In this document: piece after piece, positions 6,983 through 7,086 of the stretch
Numbering within the stretch: position 1 is the stretch's first letter
Layout of the letters: the number at the start of each line of letters is the position of its first letter
Source: an uncultured Syntrophobacteraceae bacterium
GTDB lineage: Bacteria > Desulfobacterota > Syntrophobacteria > Syntrophobacterales > Syntrophobacteraceae
DNA length: 7,086 nucleotides
NCBI GenBank assembly: GCA_937889795.1
Contig: CALBZH010000504.1
Span: forward strand, 1-7,086
Reading direction: 5' to 3'
The notes under the pieces: model-generated
Told to the model about the DNA's origin: nothing
Database searches by the model: none
Seen by the model: the letters and a program-made list of their open reading frames with translations, nothing else
Made by a program: the position numbers and the translations under genes

Positions 6983-7003
6983 ACTATAGCAGGAACCTGT
7001 CAA
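6983..7003 (-). promoter_or_regulatory. Probable sigma-70-type extended -10 promoter of the macroglobulin gene
   Basis: The minus strand carries TGC followed by TATAGT (6983-6991), a five-of-six -10 box with an extended TGn element. A perfect -35 hexamer TTGACA lies at 6998-7003, only 9 bp from the -10 box, which is too close for the usual 16-18 bp spacing. At standard spacing the -35 sequence is poor (CGCATC at 17 bp). The start would fall near 6976, giving a leader of about 100 nt. An extended -10 can work without a good -35. Confidence 0.45.
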
Positions 7004-7010
7004 GCGATGC

Positions 7011-7062
7011 GACGAAAAACTCGCCGCACACGAGGGCGTAGCTCTGCCTTGTGATTTTCGTC
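7011..7062. repeat. Imperfect inverted repeat upstream of the macroglobulin promoter
   Basis: GACGAAAAAC (7011-7020) and GATTTTCGTC (7053-7062) are inverted copies matching at 9 of 10 positions and separated by 32 bp. They lie just upstream of the candidate promoter. They could be an operator or the 3' end of a neighbouring transcript, or chance. No gene is seen between 7004 and the right edge. Confidence 0.3.
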
Positions 7063-7086
7063 AAATGCGATTAATAGGTCGGGAAG

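Noticed and set aside
7051..7076. Possible plus-strand promoter (TTGTGA, 17 bp, TAATAG) reading out of the right edge
   Set aside because: Both boxes match poorly, and no downstream gene can be seen in the remaining bases.

Overview
The window is dominated by one very large minus-strand gene (ATG at 6872, stop at 792; 2026 aa). It encodes a secreted bacterial alpha-2-macroglobulin (A2M) of the large COG2373/YfhM-like type. Three features identify it: a thioester motif (Cys-Trp-Glu-Gln, residues 1507-1510), a terpenoid-cyclase-like thioester domain, and long runs of macroglobulin-type beta domains. The architecture, an exported A2M with a Sec-type signal sequence, points to a Gram-negative bacterium. 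GC-rich DNA and Shine-Dalgarno-led starts fit a proteobacterium or member of Desulfobacterota, but the window holds no phylogenetic marker and this is only a guess.

Layout from left to right. Positions 1-233 (minus) hold the N-terminal 77 codons of a gene that runs off the left edge. Its opening sequence (N-A-Y-W-V-V-P-G-x-L-L-A-G-x-Y-P) resembles bacterial protein-tyrosine/dual-specificity phosphatase-like proteins. Positions 275-775 (plus) hold a 166-aa cytoplasmic protein of unknown function with one Cys-x-x-Cys-His motif. These two genes diverge with only 41 bp between start codons, and both ribosome binding sites lie in that gap. Positions 792-6872 (minus) hold the A2M gene, convergent with the 166-aa gene and separated from it by 16 bp. 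Positions 6873-7086 hold the A2M 5' leader, a probable sigma-70-type extended -10 promoter, and an imperfect inverted repeat. No tRNA, rRNA, CRISPR array, insertion sequence or attachment site was seen.

The A2M protein would be exported and act outside the cytoplasmic membrane. By analogy with characterised bacterial A2Ms, it would trap or covalently bind attacking proteases or other targets through the Cys-Gln thioester. It lacks the lipobox that anchors E. coli YfhM, and no penicillin-binding protein 1C gene is visible on its downstream side; the upstream side is outside the window. Nothing in the sequence links the two left-hand genes to A2M function. I do not see convincing evidence for a new multi-gene system. 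The points most worth checking are details of the A2M protein (short poly-Gly bait segment, Pro/Ala-rich insert in an early domain, non-lipoprotein N-terminus), the unknown 166-aa protein, and the tight divergent arrangement at 234-274.
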